Notes: a model not told the origin generated them from the letters alone. Positions 8,352 to 17,836 are shown, numbered from the stretch's first letter. The stretch is DNA of 64,000 nt from Lysobacter sp. HDW10 (GCF_011300685.1 NZ_CP049864.1:2038885-2102884); one strand, 5' to 3'. A program made the numbers and translations.

Positions 8352-10760
8352 TTACCTCGGGTACGGGGGAAGGGGTGAACCTCGCTGTCCATAGAATAGC
8401 CCAGAGCCGCCGTTTACCCCATCGCCCGCCATGGCATCCCACACCCGCGTGCGCCGACTGCGCTCTTGCGTCACCTCAATGCCGTCAGCCGAGAAGTCAA
8501 AGCGCACTGCGCCTGAGGCGGGCGTATTGAGGGCCAAGGTGCCGGCATCCAACCAGCGTTGCCAGACTTGCTCACGCGGGTGCTTGAACTTGTTTCGATA
8601 GCCCGACGACGCCACCGCAAAGCGTGCCCCCACTGCACGTACAAAGGGAAAGGTCGAAGACGTCTTACTGCCATGGTGGGGCATCGAGACCACGTCTGCG
8701 CGCAAGGCGTTCCGATTCTCAGCGAGCATGCCGTGTTCGCCTTCTGCCTCGACGTCACCGGTCAGCAAGACCGTGCCATGGGGACTGGTCACCTTGAGCA
8801 CGCAGCTGCTGCCATTGCCTGCGTAGGGCATGTTCGGCGCCGGTGCGAGCACTTCAAACTGGATGCCATCCCAGCGCCAACGATCACCACGCTTGCATTC
8901 CGCGTCGTGCGCAATGGGCGTTTCGAACGGTGCTTGGACCTGTTTGGGTCTCATGGCCTTGACCACCGCTGCCGCGCCGCCTGCATGGTCTGCATCTCCA
9001 TGACTCAGCATGAGCATGTCGAGTTGGCGAATGCCCAAGGCTGCCAATGCCGGGACCACGACTTTCTCACCCGCATCAAAGCCTTCTTGTGTTTTCGCGT
9101 CGCGGCCGAACTGGGTTTGCGCCTTGGGTCCTGCGTCATACAACAGCGTGTGATGACGGGTTTGCACCAAGATCGACAAGCCCTGCCCTACATCTAAAAA
9201 GGTCACGATCATGCCTGAGTCGACTGGACGCGGCACTGCAGGCGCTAAGAGTGGCAGCCACAACGCTGTCGACAGCAGCCGAAGTGGCATGCCTCTCGGC
9301 ATCAAAAGCCAAAACGCGCCGAGCAACGCGAACGCCAAGGCCCAGGGGCTCGCCTCTGCTAGCGTGATCTCAGCACCTGGCCACGACGCCATGTGTTGAA
9401 ACAAGGGCCACGCACAGTCAAACAGCCACGCTGCGATCGACCACAGCACCTGCGATAGGCCAGCACTCACGGGCGCACAGACCACACCGGCAATCGACAA
9501 AGGCACAATCACCAAACCCCAGAGCGGCACAGCCACCAAATTCGCAAATGGCGCGATCCACGAGGTTTGCCCGAAAAACAAAATGCACAGGGGTAACAAA
9601 CCGATTGTGGCGATCATCTGCGCGGATAGCATTTCTTTGACCTTGCCGTGTTTTACACCTTGAAGGCACCAAGCAAGCCATGCCACACCAAGGAAGCTCA
9701 ACCAAAATCCGGGGCGCAGAAGATTGAAAGGATCGATCAGCGCCAAACTGATTGCCGATGCGGACAAGGCCTGTGCGACGCCAAAACGTCGACGCAATAA
9801 AAGCGCGCCTGTCATGCACCACATCATGAGCAAGGTACGCACCGTAGGTACTTCGCCGCCGGCCAGCAAGGTATAGGCAATCGCGACACAGGCACCCGCG
9901 GCAGGGGCGGCGATTTTGCGCGGCAAAAAGCCGCCCAGCCACGGGCAGAGCCACCACACAGCTGCGGCAAAGCACACGCCAACCAAAGCTGCCATCGCGA
10001 CATGTGCGCCGGAGATCGCAATGAGGTGGGTTAATCCGTTCGCGCGCAGCACGCGCCAGTCGTCATCTTCGATACCGCGTGTGTCGCCGACCGCAAGCGC
10101 GCGGATAAAGCGCGTCGCGGGCGCGTTCGATTGCGCGATCGAAAGTCCAAGTGCATCGCGCACACCATTGACACCTGTGCCCTCGCCGACCGCGTCCAGC
10201 GAACTGCCACGCACGATGGTGCCTGTCGCGACGATGCGTTGGGTAAACGCCGTGCGTTCTGAATCCAAGCTGCCCGGATTTCGATAGCCGTGGGGTCGCT
10301 TCAGCTTGACTTGAAACGACCAGCGCGTTCCTGCATGCACGACTGGCAATGATTGGCGCGGCTTCGCGTACCAGCCCAGTCGAATGACTCGGCCACGCAA
10401 CGCTTGCGGTGCGCCGGTGTCATCGACACGAAACAAGAAGCTGCGCCGCCCTTCTTCCTGCTGTGGCAGATCTTGCACTTGGCCTTTGACGTGAATCGAT
10501 TTGCCTTCCATGGCAGCGGGCATCCACGCCGCTTGCATGGCGGTGACGTGGAGTGACGCCAAGCCCCAACCCACGAACACGGCACTCAGCCCGACAGCGC
10601 GCGCCGGCCACAGCCAGAAGCCCGCGCCGACAACGACAAAACACACTGCCAACCAATCTGGCAAGGTGCCCGCGAAATACACGCAGAACACGATGCCTGC
10701 CAACAACCCCGCGGCTGCGCGCGGACCTAAAATCGGCATCCTTGCCGAAGGTGACGCCAT
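8352..10760 (-). CDS. comEC: DNA internalization competence protein ComEC/Rec2
   Basis: The 802-residue polytopic protein has an N-terminal hydrophobic and OB-like region (DUF4131), a central Competence domain (LTHLIAISGAHVA near 245) and a C-terminal metallo-beta-lactamase-like domain with MLSHGDADHAGG near 590 and MPHHGS near 690. ComEC forms the inner-membrane channel for single-stranded DNA in natural transformation. It fits between lolD (directly adjacent, no gap) and exbB (2-base gap). Presence alone suggests, but does not prove, competence. Confidence 0.94.
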   Translation of the reverse strand: MASPSARMPILGPRAAAGLLAGIVFCVYFAGTLPDWLAVCFVVVGAGFWLWPARAVGLSAVFVGWGLASLHVTAMQAAWMPAAMEGKSIHVKGQVQDLPQQEEGRRSFLFRVDDTGAPQALRGRVIRLGWYAKPRQSLPVVHAGTRWSFQVKLKRPHGYRNPGSLDSERTAFTQRIVATGTIVRGSSLDAVGEGTGVNGVRDALGLSIAQSNAPATRFIRALAVGDTRGIEDDDWRVLRANGLTHLIAISGAHVAMAALVGVCFAAAVWWLCPWLGGFLPRKIAAPAAGACVAIAYTLLAGGEVPTVRTLLMMWCMTGALLLRRRFGVAQALSASAISLALIDPFNLLRPGFWLSFLGVAWLAWCLQGVKHGKVKEMLSAQMIATIGLLPLCILFFGQTSWIAPFANLVAVPLWGLVIVPLSIAGVVCAPVSAGLSQVLWSIAAWLFDCAWPLFQHMASWPGAEITLAEASPWALAFALLGAFWLLMPRGMPLRLLSTALWLPLLAPAVPRPVDSGMIVTFLDVGQGLSILVQTRHHTLLYDAGPKAQTQFGRDAKTQEGFDAGEKVVVPALAALGIRQLDMLMLSHGDADHAGGAAAVVKAMRPKQVQAPFETPIAHDAECKRGDRWRWDGIQFEVLAPAPNMPYAGNGSSCVLKVTSPHGTVLLTGDVEAEGEHGMLAENRNALRADVVSMPHHGSKTSSTFPFVRAVGARFAVASSGYRNKFKHPREQVWQRWLDAGTLALNTPASGAVRFDFSADGIEVTQERSRRTRVWDAMAGDGVNGGSGLFYGQRGSPLPPYPR

Positions 10761-11453
10761 TTACACCTCGTCGAGTGTGACTTCCTTTAATTTGCCATTG
10801 GTCAGTTCAAGCACGCGGCCCAAACGCTTCGCCAACTTTCTGTTGTGCGTGACCATGACCAGACTGGTTTTTTGCGCGCGATTCAGTTCGAGCATCAGAT
10901 TGAACACGGTGTCCGCTGTTCGGTCATCCAAGTTGCCCGTCGGTTCGTCACCCAGCACGCATGCAGGTGAATTGACCAATGCGCGCGCAACAGCAGCGCG
11001 CTGTCGTTCGCCGCCGGACAACTCACCCGGCTTATGTTCCAAGCGTGCGCCCAAACCCACTTGCTCAAGCAATGCTTTGGCCGCCGATGCCGCACCGTGA
11101 GGATCTACACCGCCCAACATTTGCGGCAGCATGACGTTTTCAAGCGCGGTGAATTCCGGAAGCAAGTGGTGGAATTGATAGATAAAGCCCAAAGATTTAT
11201 TGCGCAATACACCGCGCGCCGCATCGTTCAACGCAGACATCTTTTGGCCCTGTACGTACACCTCTCCTGCGCTGGGTACGTCCAGGCCACCCAAGATATG
11301 CAGCAAGGTACTTTTGCCTGCGCCGGAAGCGCCGACGATGGCAACTGATTCGCCCGCTTCGACTTTGAAATCCAATTGCTCGAACACTTGCGTATTGAGC
11401 TTGCCTTCGCTGTAGGTCTTGCTCAGCGCATCCGCACGAATGATCTCACTCAT
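10761..11453 (-). CDS. lolD: Lipoprotein-releasing ABC transporter ATPase LolD
   Basis: I chose the ATG at 11453 (MSEIIRADALSKTYSEG, 230 residues) because it matches the LolD N terminus and overlaps the lolC end by only eight bases; the frame is open to 11513 without similarity. Walker A is GASGAGKST (41-49), the signature LSGGERQRAAVARAL near 142 and Walker B CVLGDEPTGNLD. LolD powers release of outer-membrane lipoproteins from the inner membrane to LolA. It follows the permease gene in the same operon. Confidence 0.95.
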   Translation of the reverse strand: MSEIIRADALSKTYSEGKLNTQVFEQLDFKVEAGESVAIVGASGAGKSTLLHILGGLDVPSAGEVYVQGQKMSALNDAARGVLRNKSLGFIYQFHHLLPEFTALENVMLPQMLGGVDPHGAASAAKALLEQVGLGARLEHKPGELSGGERQRAAVARALVNSPACVLGDEPTGNLDDRTADTVFNLMLELNRAQKTSLVMVTHNRKLAKRLGRVLELTNGKLKEVTLDEV

Positions 11454-12690
11454 AACGCAAGGCCTCCGCGGGCGGTGTGCGCGCAGCACGCCATGCCGGA
11501 TACAAGGTGGCAAGAAATGCCATGGTCAATGCAATCAAAGCAATCCATACGACGGAACCCGCTTGCAAGTCGGTTGGCAAACCGGTGATGTAATACACAT
11601 CTTCAGGCAACAAATCGACTTTGAAGACACCTTCAATCAGCTTGAGGATGGACTCCAAATTCAAGGTCAACAAAATCCCGCCGATCACACCTGCCACGGT
11701 GCCAATCAAACCAATCAAACTGCCTTGCACCATGAAGATGCCCATGACTTGGCGAGGCGTCATACCGAGTGTGCGTTGAATGGCGATGTCGGCTTGTTTG
11801 TCCGTCACGAGCATCACTTGAGACGACACCAAGTTGAAAGCGCCCATCGCAATAATGAGCGACAGCAAGATGCCCATCATGGTCTTTTCCATCTTGATGG
11901 CGCGAAAAATATTGCCGTTCTGCTGCATCCAATCCAGCACCAAATACGTGCCACCTAGGCGCAGCGCCAGATCCCGTCCGACTTCCCATGCCAAGTTCAT
12001 GTCATAAAGCTTGAGGCGCACGCCGGTGACGGCGTCGTCCATTCGCAAGACACGCTGCAGGTCATGCATCTCCACAATCGCAAGCCCGGCATCGAATTCT
12101 TGATGGCCCGCTTCAAACACGCCACTCACCTTGAAGCGTTTTAACTGTGAGACCGCACCCATGCCCGTCACTTGAATGCCGGAGGTCGTGATCACGACGG
12201 AGTCGCCTACGTCGACACCCAGGGCCTGCGCCAATTCGGCGCCCAACAAAACATTGAAGCTGCCCGGCTGCAAAGATTTAAAGTCACCGCGCACAACTTT
12301 CTCGCCAATCACCGACACCTTGACCTCTTGGCTCGGCACGATGCCGCGTACGACGGCCGGACGCTTTTCACTGCCCGCAAGCAAAGCCTGCGTATCGATG
12401 TAAGGCGCAACGGCTTCAACGCGTTTGTCTTGCATCGCTAGCGACATCGCGCGCTGCCAGTTGTCCATCGGCCGCCCTTCAGCCGTCACCGTGACATGGG
12501 CCGCCATTTGCAAAAGCCGATCGCGAATTTCTTTCTGGAAGCCACCCATCACCGACAAGGTGGTGATCAATACGCAGACGCCCAGCGCGATGCCGAGAAT
12601 CGATGCGAGTGAAATAAAAGAAATGAACCCGTTGCGTCGTTTGGCACGCAGGTAACGGAGCCCGATGGAGACAGGTAAAGGTTTGAACAT
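11446..12690 (-). CDS. lolC: Lipoprotein-releasing ABC transporter permease (LolC/E family)
   Basis: This 414-residue permease has one N-terminal transmembrane segment (FISLASILGIALGVCVLITTLS), a large periplasmic domain, and three C-terminal membrane segments ending in RTPPAEALRYE, the typical LolC/LolE tail. Only one permease gene is seen with lolD, so the transporter may be a LolF-type homodimer or pair with a LolE encoded elsewhere; the sequence here cannot tell. It begins 23 bases after the cptA-like gene, so it may share the sdh transcript. Confidence 0.9.
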   Translation of the reverse strand: MFKPLPVSIGLRYLRAKRRNGFISFISLASILGIALGVCVLITTLSVMGGFQKEIRDRLLQMAAHVTVTAEGRPMDNWQRAMSLAMQDKRVEAVAPYIDTQALLAGSEKRPAVVRGIVPSQEVKVSVIGEKVVRGDFKSLQPGSFNVLLGAELAQALGVDVGDSVVITTSGIQVTGMGAVSQLKRFKVSGVFEAGHQEFDAGLAIVEMHDLQRVLRMDDAVTGVRLKLYDMNLAWEVGRDLALRLGGTYLVLDWMQQNGNIFRAIKMEKTMMGILLSLIIAMGAFNLVSSQVMLVTDKQADIAIQRTLGMTPRQVMGIFMVQGSLIGLIGTVAGVIGGILLTLNLESILKLIEGVFKVDLLPEDVYYITGLPTDLQAGSVVWIALIALTMAFLATLYPAWRAARTPPAEALRYE

Positions 12691-12713
12691 GTGGGAAGAC
12701 CGAAGGTGAACCC

Positions 12714-13175
12714 CTATGTTGACAGCAAAGGTGTGTGGACCGCATCCACGCCCGTGTCGCGCAGGGACCGGAGTTCACGAAGCGCGGCGGCTGAAAGGTC
12801 GCCCGGGCAAAGTAAGAGCGATTTTCTACGCATCGCCGCATCGCGCCATGCGAGCAGTACCCATTGACCTCGCATATTCAAACGGAAGCCGGAAACACGC
12901 CCCCCGCGCACCCGGATCTGCAGGCCTGATTCGTTTTTGTCCCATTGCAGGACACCGGTATGCCAGCCAGACATCGCTTGATGTGCGCGTAAGGCCTCAA
13001 CCAACAAAATCAAAGAAAGCACGCCTTTCAATGCAATGTCCAATCCGGACACGCACGTAGCGACGGTTGCCAGTGCGAATGCACTCCAAGGAAGGACGCG
13101 AGATAAGCGCCCTTTGCACCACTCAATACGGCAGCTTGCGCATTCGATCGAGGAATTCCGATAGTTCCGCGTCAT
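12714..13175 (-). CDS. YgfX/CptA-like membrane protein next to sdhE
   Basis: The 153-residue protein has a basic N terminus with several Cys, a hydrophobic hairpin at about 28-62 and a soluble C-terminal half (QWVLLAWRDA, LLLCPGDLS). Similarity to YgfX/CptA (DUF1434-type) is weak, but the position directly behind sdhE is that of ygfX in enterobacteria, so I infer the same family. YgfX was described as a toxin-like or membrane partner of SdhE. The only ATG is at 13175 (GTG at 13178), inside sdhE, giving an unusually long 53-base overlap; the true start may be a rarer codon downstream. Confidence 0.6.
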   Translation of the reverse strand: MTRNYRNSSIECASCRIEWCKGRLSRVLPWSAFALATVATCVSGLDIALKGVLSLILLVEALRAHQAMSGWHTGVLQWDKNESGLQIRVRGGRVSGFRLNMRGQWVLLAWRDAAMRRKSLLLCPGDLSAAALRELRSLRDTGVDAVHTPLLST

Positions 13176-13368
13176 CACACGCCTCGTAGCCCATCACCCA
13201 TCGCCACAGCGTATCGTCTTCGGTTTCCAATAAACGTAGGAAAACGATGCGATCGTTGTCGGATTGATGCGCCCAAGCGTGCTTCAAATAACGATCGAAC
13301 AATTGATCCAACTCACGCATGCCACGACGACAACGCCAGCGGATGCGTGAGAGATCGGATTCACCCAT
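13123..13368 (-). CDS. sdhE: Succinate dehydrogenase assembly factor SdhE
   Basis: This 81-residue protein has the SdhE/SDHAF2 RGxxE motif (RRGMRELD near 14-21) followed by the family pattern FLRLLETEDDTLWRWVMGYE. SdhE promotes covalent attachment of FAD to SdhA in the cytosol. It lies 24 bases behind sdhB, so it is probably co-expressed with its substrate complex, although a hairpin at the sdhB stop may modulate the level. Confidence 0.92.
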   Translation of the reverse strand: MGESDLSRIRWRCRRGMRELDQLFDRYLKHAWAHQSDNDRIVFLRLLETEDDTLWRWVMGYEACDDAELSEFLDRMRKLPY

Positions 13369-13384
13369 GAGTACAGGTCTTACG

Positions 13385-13403
13385 GCCGCGTATTAAACGC
13401 GGC
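13385..13403 (-). promoter_or_regulatory. Hairpin over the sdhB stop codon
   Basis: In the reverse-strand mRNA GCCGCGT (13403-13397) can pair with ACGCGGC (13391-13385) around a five-base loop; the sdhB TAA (13395-13393) is partly in the loop. No T-run follows, so it is not a classical terminator. A role in mRNA stability or in damping sdhE expression is inference. Confidence 0.4.
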
Positions 13404-14178
13404 GCGCAAGCATCAACTTCTTGATTTCTGCAATCGCATGGGCCGGGTTCAAGCCCTTCGGACAGGTCCGTGCGCAATTCATGATGGTGTGACAGCGGTA
13501 CAAGCGGAACGGATCTTCAAGATCGTCCAAACGTTCGCCGGTGTCTTCATCGCGCGAATCGACAATCCAACGATAGGCTTGCAACAAGATTGCCGGACCC
13601 AGATAACGATCACCATTCCACCAGTAGCTCGGGCAGCTGGTGCTGCAGCATGCGCACAAGATGCACTCGTACAAACCGTCGAGCTTCTTGCGGTCTTCCG
13701 GCGACTGCAAACGTTCGCGATCTGACGGCGTCGGGCTTTGCGTCCGCAGCCACGGCTTGATCGATGCGTATTGGGCGTAGAAATGGGTCAGATCCGGCAC
13801 CAGATCTTTGACCACTTCCATATGCGGCAACGGATAGATCGGCACTTCGCCACCGCGGCAATCTTCGACCGCCTTGGTGCATGCCAAGGTATTCGTGCCA
13901 TCGATATTCATGGCACAGCTGCCACAAATACCTTCGCGGCATGAACGACGGAAGGTCAGCGTCGGATCGACTTCGTTTTTGATCTTGATGAGCGCATCGA
14001 GCACCATCGGACCGCAGCGGTCCATGTCGAGCTCATAGGTGTCCGTGCGCGGGTTTGCGGTGTCATCGGGACTCCAGCGATACACCTTGAAGGTGCGCTT
14101 GCGCTTTGCGTCCGCGGGCGCAGCAAAGTGCTTGCCCTTTTGTACCGTCGAATTCTTGGGGAGCGAAAATTCTGCCAT
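13393..14178 (-). CDS. sdhB: Succinate dehydrogenase iron-sulfur subunit
   Basis: The 261-residue protein contains a [2Fe-2S] ferredoxin-like domain (CREGICGSC plus a later Cys) and C-terminal clusters marked by [12 protein letters not shown] and [14 protein letters not shown]. It passes electrons from the SdhA flavin to ubiquinone at the membrane anchor. It lies 14 bases behind sdhA in the order sdhC-D-A-B-E. Confidence 0.97.
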   Translation of the reverse strand: MAEFSLPKNSTVQKGKHFAAPADAKRKRTFKVYRWSPDDTANPRTDTYELDMDRCGPMVLDALIKIKNEVDPTLTFRRSCREGICGSCAMNIDGTNTLACTKAVEDCRGGEVPIYPLPHMEVVKDLVPDLTHFYAQYASIKPWLRTQSPTPSDRERLQSPEDRKKLDGLYECILCACCSTSCPSYWWNGDRYLGPAILLQAYRWIVDSRDEDTGERLDDLEDPFRLYRCHTIMNCARTCPKGLNPAHAIAEIKKLMLARRV

Positions 14179-14192
14179 GTTCGTGCCAATCC

Positions 14193-15983
14193 TCAGTACT
14201 TGCGCTCTTTCGGCGGGATGTAACCCACTTCGTCCGACAAGGTGTACGTATGCACCGGACGATAGTCGATTTCGGTCTTACCTTCGCGATTCACGGAACA
14301 CATGGTGTGTTTCATCCATTGTTCGTCGTTACGCGTCGGGAAGTCTTCGCGCGCATGCGCACCGCGTGATTCTGTGCGGTTTTCTGCAGACACGATGGTG
14401 ACGAGCGCTTGATCGAGCAAGTTCTCGAGCTCCATCGTTTCGATAAGGTCCGAGTTCCAAATCAGCGAACGGTCGGCCACTTTGACGTCTTCAAACGAGG
14501 CGTGAATTTCACGCATGGCTTTGACGCCTTCAGCCAAGGTTTCGCCGGTACGGAAGACCGCGGCGTCCTTCTGCATCGTGCGTTGCATGCGATCGCGAAT
14601 CACTGCAGTCGAGGTTGAGCCATTTGCATTGCGCAGTTTGTCCAAGCGCGACAGGGCTTTGTCGGTGGCATCATCCGCCAACTTGGCGTGCTTGCTGTCC
14701 GGCTTGATGATTTCTGCGGCGCGATTGGCCACGGCGCGACCGAACACCACGAGATCAAGCAAGGAGTTCGAACCGAGACGGTTGGCACCGTGCACCGACA
14801 CGCACGCTGCTTCGCCGATCGAGAACAAACCCGGTACGACAGAATCCGGATCGCCATTGCGCAATTGCACGACTTCGCCGTGATAGTTGGTCGGGATACC
14901 GCCCATGTTGTAGTGCACCGTCGGGATGACCGGAATCGGTTCTTTCTCGACGTCGACGCCGGCGAAGATACGCGCGCTTTCGGCGATACCCGGCAGTTTT
15001 TCGTGGATGACTTCGGGGCCCAAATGGGTCAAGTCGAGCAAGATGTGATCTTTGTGCTCGCCGACGCCGCGGCCTTCGCGAATTTCAATGGTCATCGAAC
15101 GGCTGACCATGTCACGCGGCGCGAGATCTTTCACGCTGGGTGCATAGCGTTCCATGAAGCGTTCGCCGTTGCTGTTGCGCAGAATGCCGCCTTCGCCGCG
15201 CACGCCTTCGGTGATCAAACAACCCGCACCGTAAATGCCGGTTGGATGGAACTGCACGAATTCCATGTCTTGCATTGCAAGACCTGCACGCAATGCCATA
15301 CCGCCACCGTCACCCGTACAGGTATGTGCAGACGTCGCAGAGAAATACGCACGACCATATCCGCCGGTGGCGAGCACCGTGCCATGTGCGCGGAACAAGT
15401 GAAGCTCACCCGTTTCCATTTCCAAGGCAAGCACACCGCGACATTCGCCGTTGGCATCCATGATCAAATCGATCGCGAAGTATTCGATGAAGAACTGCGC
15501 GTCGTGTGCCAGTGATTGTTGGTAGAGGGTATGCAGAATGGCGTGGCCGGTGCGGTCAGCCGCGGCACACGTACGTTGAGCTGGCGGGCCTTCACCGTAA
15601 CGCGTGGTCATACCGCCGAATGGGCGCTGATAAATCTTGCCCTCTTCGGTGCGTGAAAACGGTACGCCGTAGTGTTCGAGTTCAATGATGGCCGGAATGG
15701 CTTCTCGACACATGTATTCAATCGCGTCTTGGTCGCCCAACCAGTCCGAACCTTTAACGGTGTCGAAGAAGTGGTAGCGCCAATCGTCTTCACCCATGTT
15801 ACCGAGCGCGGCAGCCACACCGCCTTGCGCCGCCACTGTGTGCGAGCGGGTCGGAAAGACTTTGGTGATACAGGCTGTTTTCAGACCCTTCTGGGCCAGA
15901 CCGAACGTGGCGCGTAAGCCAGCACCGCCGGCGCCGACGACGACCATGTCGAAATCGTGTTGATGAATTTTGTAAGCAGACAT
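14193..15983 (-). CDS. sdhA: Succinate dehydrogenase flavoprotein subunit
   Basis: This 596-residue protein has an N-terminal FAD-binding fold ([13 protein letters not shown]), the histidine that carries covalent FAD ([10 protein letters not shown], His48) and active-site motifs such as [13 protein letters not shown] and [13 protein letters not shown]. The C-terminal YRPVHTYTL is also typical. It oxidises succinate to fumarate in the TCA cycle on the cytosolic face of complex II. SdhE downstream would flavinylate it. Confidence 0.98.
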   Translation of the reverse strand: MSAYKIHQHDFDMVVVGAGGAGLRATFGLAQKGLKTACITKVFPTRSHTVAAQGGVAAALGNMGEDDWRYHFFDTVKGSDWLGDQDAIEYMCREAIPAIIELEHYGVPFSRTEEGKIYQRPFGGMTTRYGEGPPAQRTCAAADRTGHAILHTLYQQSLAHDAQFFIEYFAIDLIMDANGECRGVLALEMETGELHLFRAHGTVLATGGYGRAYFSATSAHTCTGDGGGMALRAGLAMQDMEFVQFHPTGIYGAGCLITEGVRGEGGILRNSNGERFMERYAPSVKDLAPRDMVSRSMTIEIREGRGVGEHKDHILLDLTHLGPEVIHEKLPGIAESARIFAGVDVEKEPIPVIPTVHYNMGGIPTNYHGEVVQLRNGDPDSVVPGLFSIGEAACVSVHGANRLGSNSLLDLVVFGRAVANRAAEIIKPDSKHAKLADDATDKALSRLDKLRNANGSTSTAVIRDRMQRTMQKDAAVFRTGETLAEGVKAMREIHASFEDVKVADRSLIWNSDLIETMELENLLDQALVTIVSAENRTESRGAHAREDFPTRNDEQWMKHTMCSVNREGKTEIDYRPVHTYTLSDEVGYIPPKERKY

Positions 15984-15986
15984 TTC

Positions 15987-16379
15987 TCAGTTCCCCATCG
16001 CGCCGAGCGATATCTTGAGTACCGCCAAGACGCCTGCAATCGCAGCGATGGCAAAGATGAATTTGTTGAGCAGGATGCTCGTGATCAACCACTTCGGCGA
16101 ATGCACGTAGTCTTCAATCACGACTTGGATGCCGAGACTGGCGTGCCAGCACATGGCAATCAAAAAGGCGATCACGACCACCGCACTGATCGGATGGGCC
16201 AAGGCCGCATGCATCGCGTCAAAGCCACCCTGCAAATTGCACAGCAACAGGCCGATCACATATGCGCCCGTGAGCAGCAAGGCAACGGCAGTGATGCGTT
16301 GTTGAATGAAATGTTCGGTGCCCGATTTGGCCGAACCGAGGCCACGGACATTCTTGAGGGGTGCGCGCAAACGACTCAT
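15987..16379 (-). CDS. sdhD: Succinate dehydrogenase membrane anchor subunit
   Basis: The start at 16379 (MSRLRAPLKNVRGLG, 130 residues) overlaps the sdhC stop by four bases; the frame is open further upstream without support. Three transmembrane helices are visible. CWHASLGIQVVIEDYV holds the haem-ligand His and the Asp-Tyr that belong to the quinone site in SdhD proteins. It anchors SdhAB to the inner membrane. Confidence 0.93.
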   Translation of the reverse strand: MSRLRAPLKNVRGLGSAKSGTEHFIQQRITAVALLLTGAYVIGLLLCNLQGGFDAMHAALAHPISAVVVIAFLIAMCWHASLGIQVVIEDYVHSPKWLITSILLNKFIFAIAAIAGVLAVLKISLGAMGN

Positions 16380-16774
16380 TGGACACCGCCTTGATGCATC
16401 ATCGCGACGCAAAAAATAATCGCCGTCAGCACAACGCTGCCGATGATGGTGAACCAGCTATTGCGTACAAAGGCCGCAATCGCGTAGCCCTTGCCGGCGT
16501 CTTGGAACAAATGACGAATGCCGTTCAACAAGTGATACGAGAAGGCCCAGGTCCAACCGAACATGAAGACCAAGCCGAGCGGTGATCCGAGACAAGCAGC
16601 AAATGCGTCCCATGCCTGGCGACCCATCGCGAGCTGGACGGCGCCGTACACCGCAATCAAGGCCCCCGCCGCGAGCACGATGCCAGTCGCGCGATGAAGG
16701 ATGGACGTCACCATTTGCACTTGCCAGCGATAAACCTGCAAATGCGGTGACAACGGGCGGTTGGTTTTCGCCAT
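16376..16774 (-). CDS. sdhC: Succinate dehydrogenase cytochrome b556 subunit
   Basis: The 132-residue protein begins with the family motif NRPLSPHLQVYRWQ and has three membrane helices. FSYHLLNGIRHLFQDAG carries the haem b ligand (HxxxGxRHLxxD). It forms the haem and quinone site of complex II together with SdhD. It is 47 bases downstream of a small DUF1674 gene on the same strand. Confidence 0.95.
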   Translation of the reverse strand: MAKTNRPLSPHLQVYRWQVQMVTSILHRATGIVLAAGALIAVYGAVQLAMGRQAWDAFAACLGSPLGLVFMFGWTWAFSYHLLNGIRHLFQDAGKGYAIAAFVRNSWFTIIGSVVLTAIIFCVAMMHQGGVQ

Positions 16775-16821
16775 GAGCGCGGAGTCTCCGAGAATTAAAA
16801 TGCGTTACGAAATGAGTCTGT

Positions 16822-16992
16822 TCAGAAGTCGATGCAGCGACCATTCTTCTCCCAATCTCCGTAGCGCGTGGGCTCGAGCCCCTCGCGGCCACCGAACTCG
16901 GGGGGCGTCTGTTTGGCTGCGTCGGGCGGGGGTTGCGGGACGGGCTGATCTGCCTTTTCCACGCCTTCGCCTATGATTTCTTTCTCGCTCAC
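16822..16992 (-). CDS. DUF1674 / SDHAF4-like small protein, 56 residues
   Basis: A short frame on the reverse strand begins with GTG at 16992 (MSEKEIIGEG) and ends with PTRYGDWEKNGRCIDF before TGA. This tail is the signature of DUF1674, the bacterial relative of the mitochondrial complex II factor SDHAF4. The middle is proline-rich and low in order (QPVPQPPPDAA). SDHAF4 is known to bind flavinylated SdhA and help it join SdhB; the position directly in front of sdhCDAB supports the same task here. The start is uncertain because only a weak AGCAGG lies before the GTG. It is easily missed because of its size. Confidence 0.85.
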   Translation of the reverse strand: MSEKEIIGEGVEKADQPVPQPPPDAAKQTPPEFGGREGLEPTRYGDWEKNGRCIDF

Positions 16993-17017
16993 CTGCTGAT
17001 TCTACGATCCGGCCGCC

Positions 17018-17833
17018 ATGTCACACAACCTGAACCCGCCTGACTCACCGGATTTTGCGCTGCCCGCGCTGGCCATTGTGTCCGTCGAAGGCCCTGATGC
17101 CAGCCGCTTTTTGCATGCGCAGAGCATGAATGATGTGGCGGATTTGTCTGTCATGGATTGGCACTTGGACGGCTGGCTGACACCTCAAGGGCGGCTCGTT
17201 GCGCTGTTTACGGTCATCAAGTTGTCTGCGGAGCATCTGCTTTTAGTGACGCCATCAAGCGGCGTGACCGAACTCGTGGCAGGGCTGCAACGCTTTGTAT
17301 TTCGTAGCAAAGTAAAGCTTTCAACCATGCCCGGCGCAACAGTCGCGGGTGCCGCTGCAGAGCTGCCCGCAGGTACGCGCGTGCAAGTCAGTTCCGATGT
17401 CGTTCGAGTGCGTTGGCCCGGTGAGGCGCGCAGTATGTGTTTGCATTTGACTGGCCCCGCTGCGCCCGTGGATGCGATGCAGGCGACCCATTGGATGCGC
17501 CAAGACATGCGTCTTGGCATTCCGTGGATCGGTGCAGATGCGACGCCGGCTTGGACGCCGCAACAACTGTCTTTGGAGCGGTGGCCCGCTTTCAGCGTGA
17601 AAAAAGGCTGCTATCCCGGCCAAGAGATTGTGGCGAGGACGCATTTCCTTGGAAAGGGAAAGCGTCAATTGCACCGCATTCAATGGGCGACCGACCCAGG
17701 AGACTGCACTGAGTCGGCCATCGTTCAACGCTTTGGCACAGAGGCGCTCTGCGTGTTGCCCATCGACGCGAAAGACCACCCCGACCTGATGTGCGGCGTG
17801 GCTTTCGACGTTTTGCCGTTCGACCCGCGCTGA
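17018..17833 (+). CDS. ygfZ: Folate-binding protein YgfZ
   Basis: The 271-residue protein has the GcvT-like fold and the family signature KKGCYPGQEIVARTHFLGKG, including the reactive Cys. YgfZ is a tetrahydrofolate-dependent factor that helps repair or assembly of certain Fe-S enzymes, among them MiaB. It is divergent from the sdh operon, 25 bases from the DUF1674 start, so the two transcription units share a very short promoter region. It ends three bases before the convergent effector gene. Confidence 0.92.
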   Translation: MSHNLNPPDSPDFALPALAIVSVEGPDASRFLHAQSMNDVADLSVMDWHLDGWLTPQGRLVALFTVIKLSAEHLLLVTPSSGVTELVAGLQRFVFRSKVKLSTMPGATVAGAAAELPAGTRVQVSSDVVRVRWPGEARSMCLHLTGPAAPVDAMQATHWMRQDMRLGIPWIGADATPAWTPQQLSLERWPAFSVKKGCYPGQEIVARTHFLGKGKRQLHRIQWATDPGDCTESAIVQRFGTEALCVLPIDAKDHPDLMCGVAFDVLPFDPR

Positions 17834-17836
17834 GGT

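Noticed and set aside
8350-8442. N-terminal extension of exbB
   Set aside because: It would overlap comEC by 91 bases and adds a non-conserved basic leader; GTG 8349 has a better SD.
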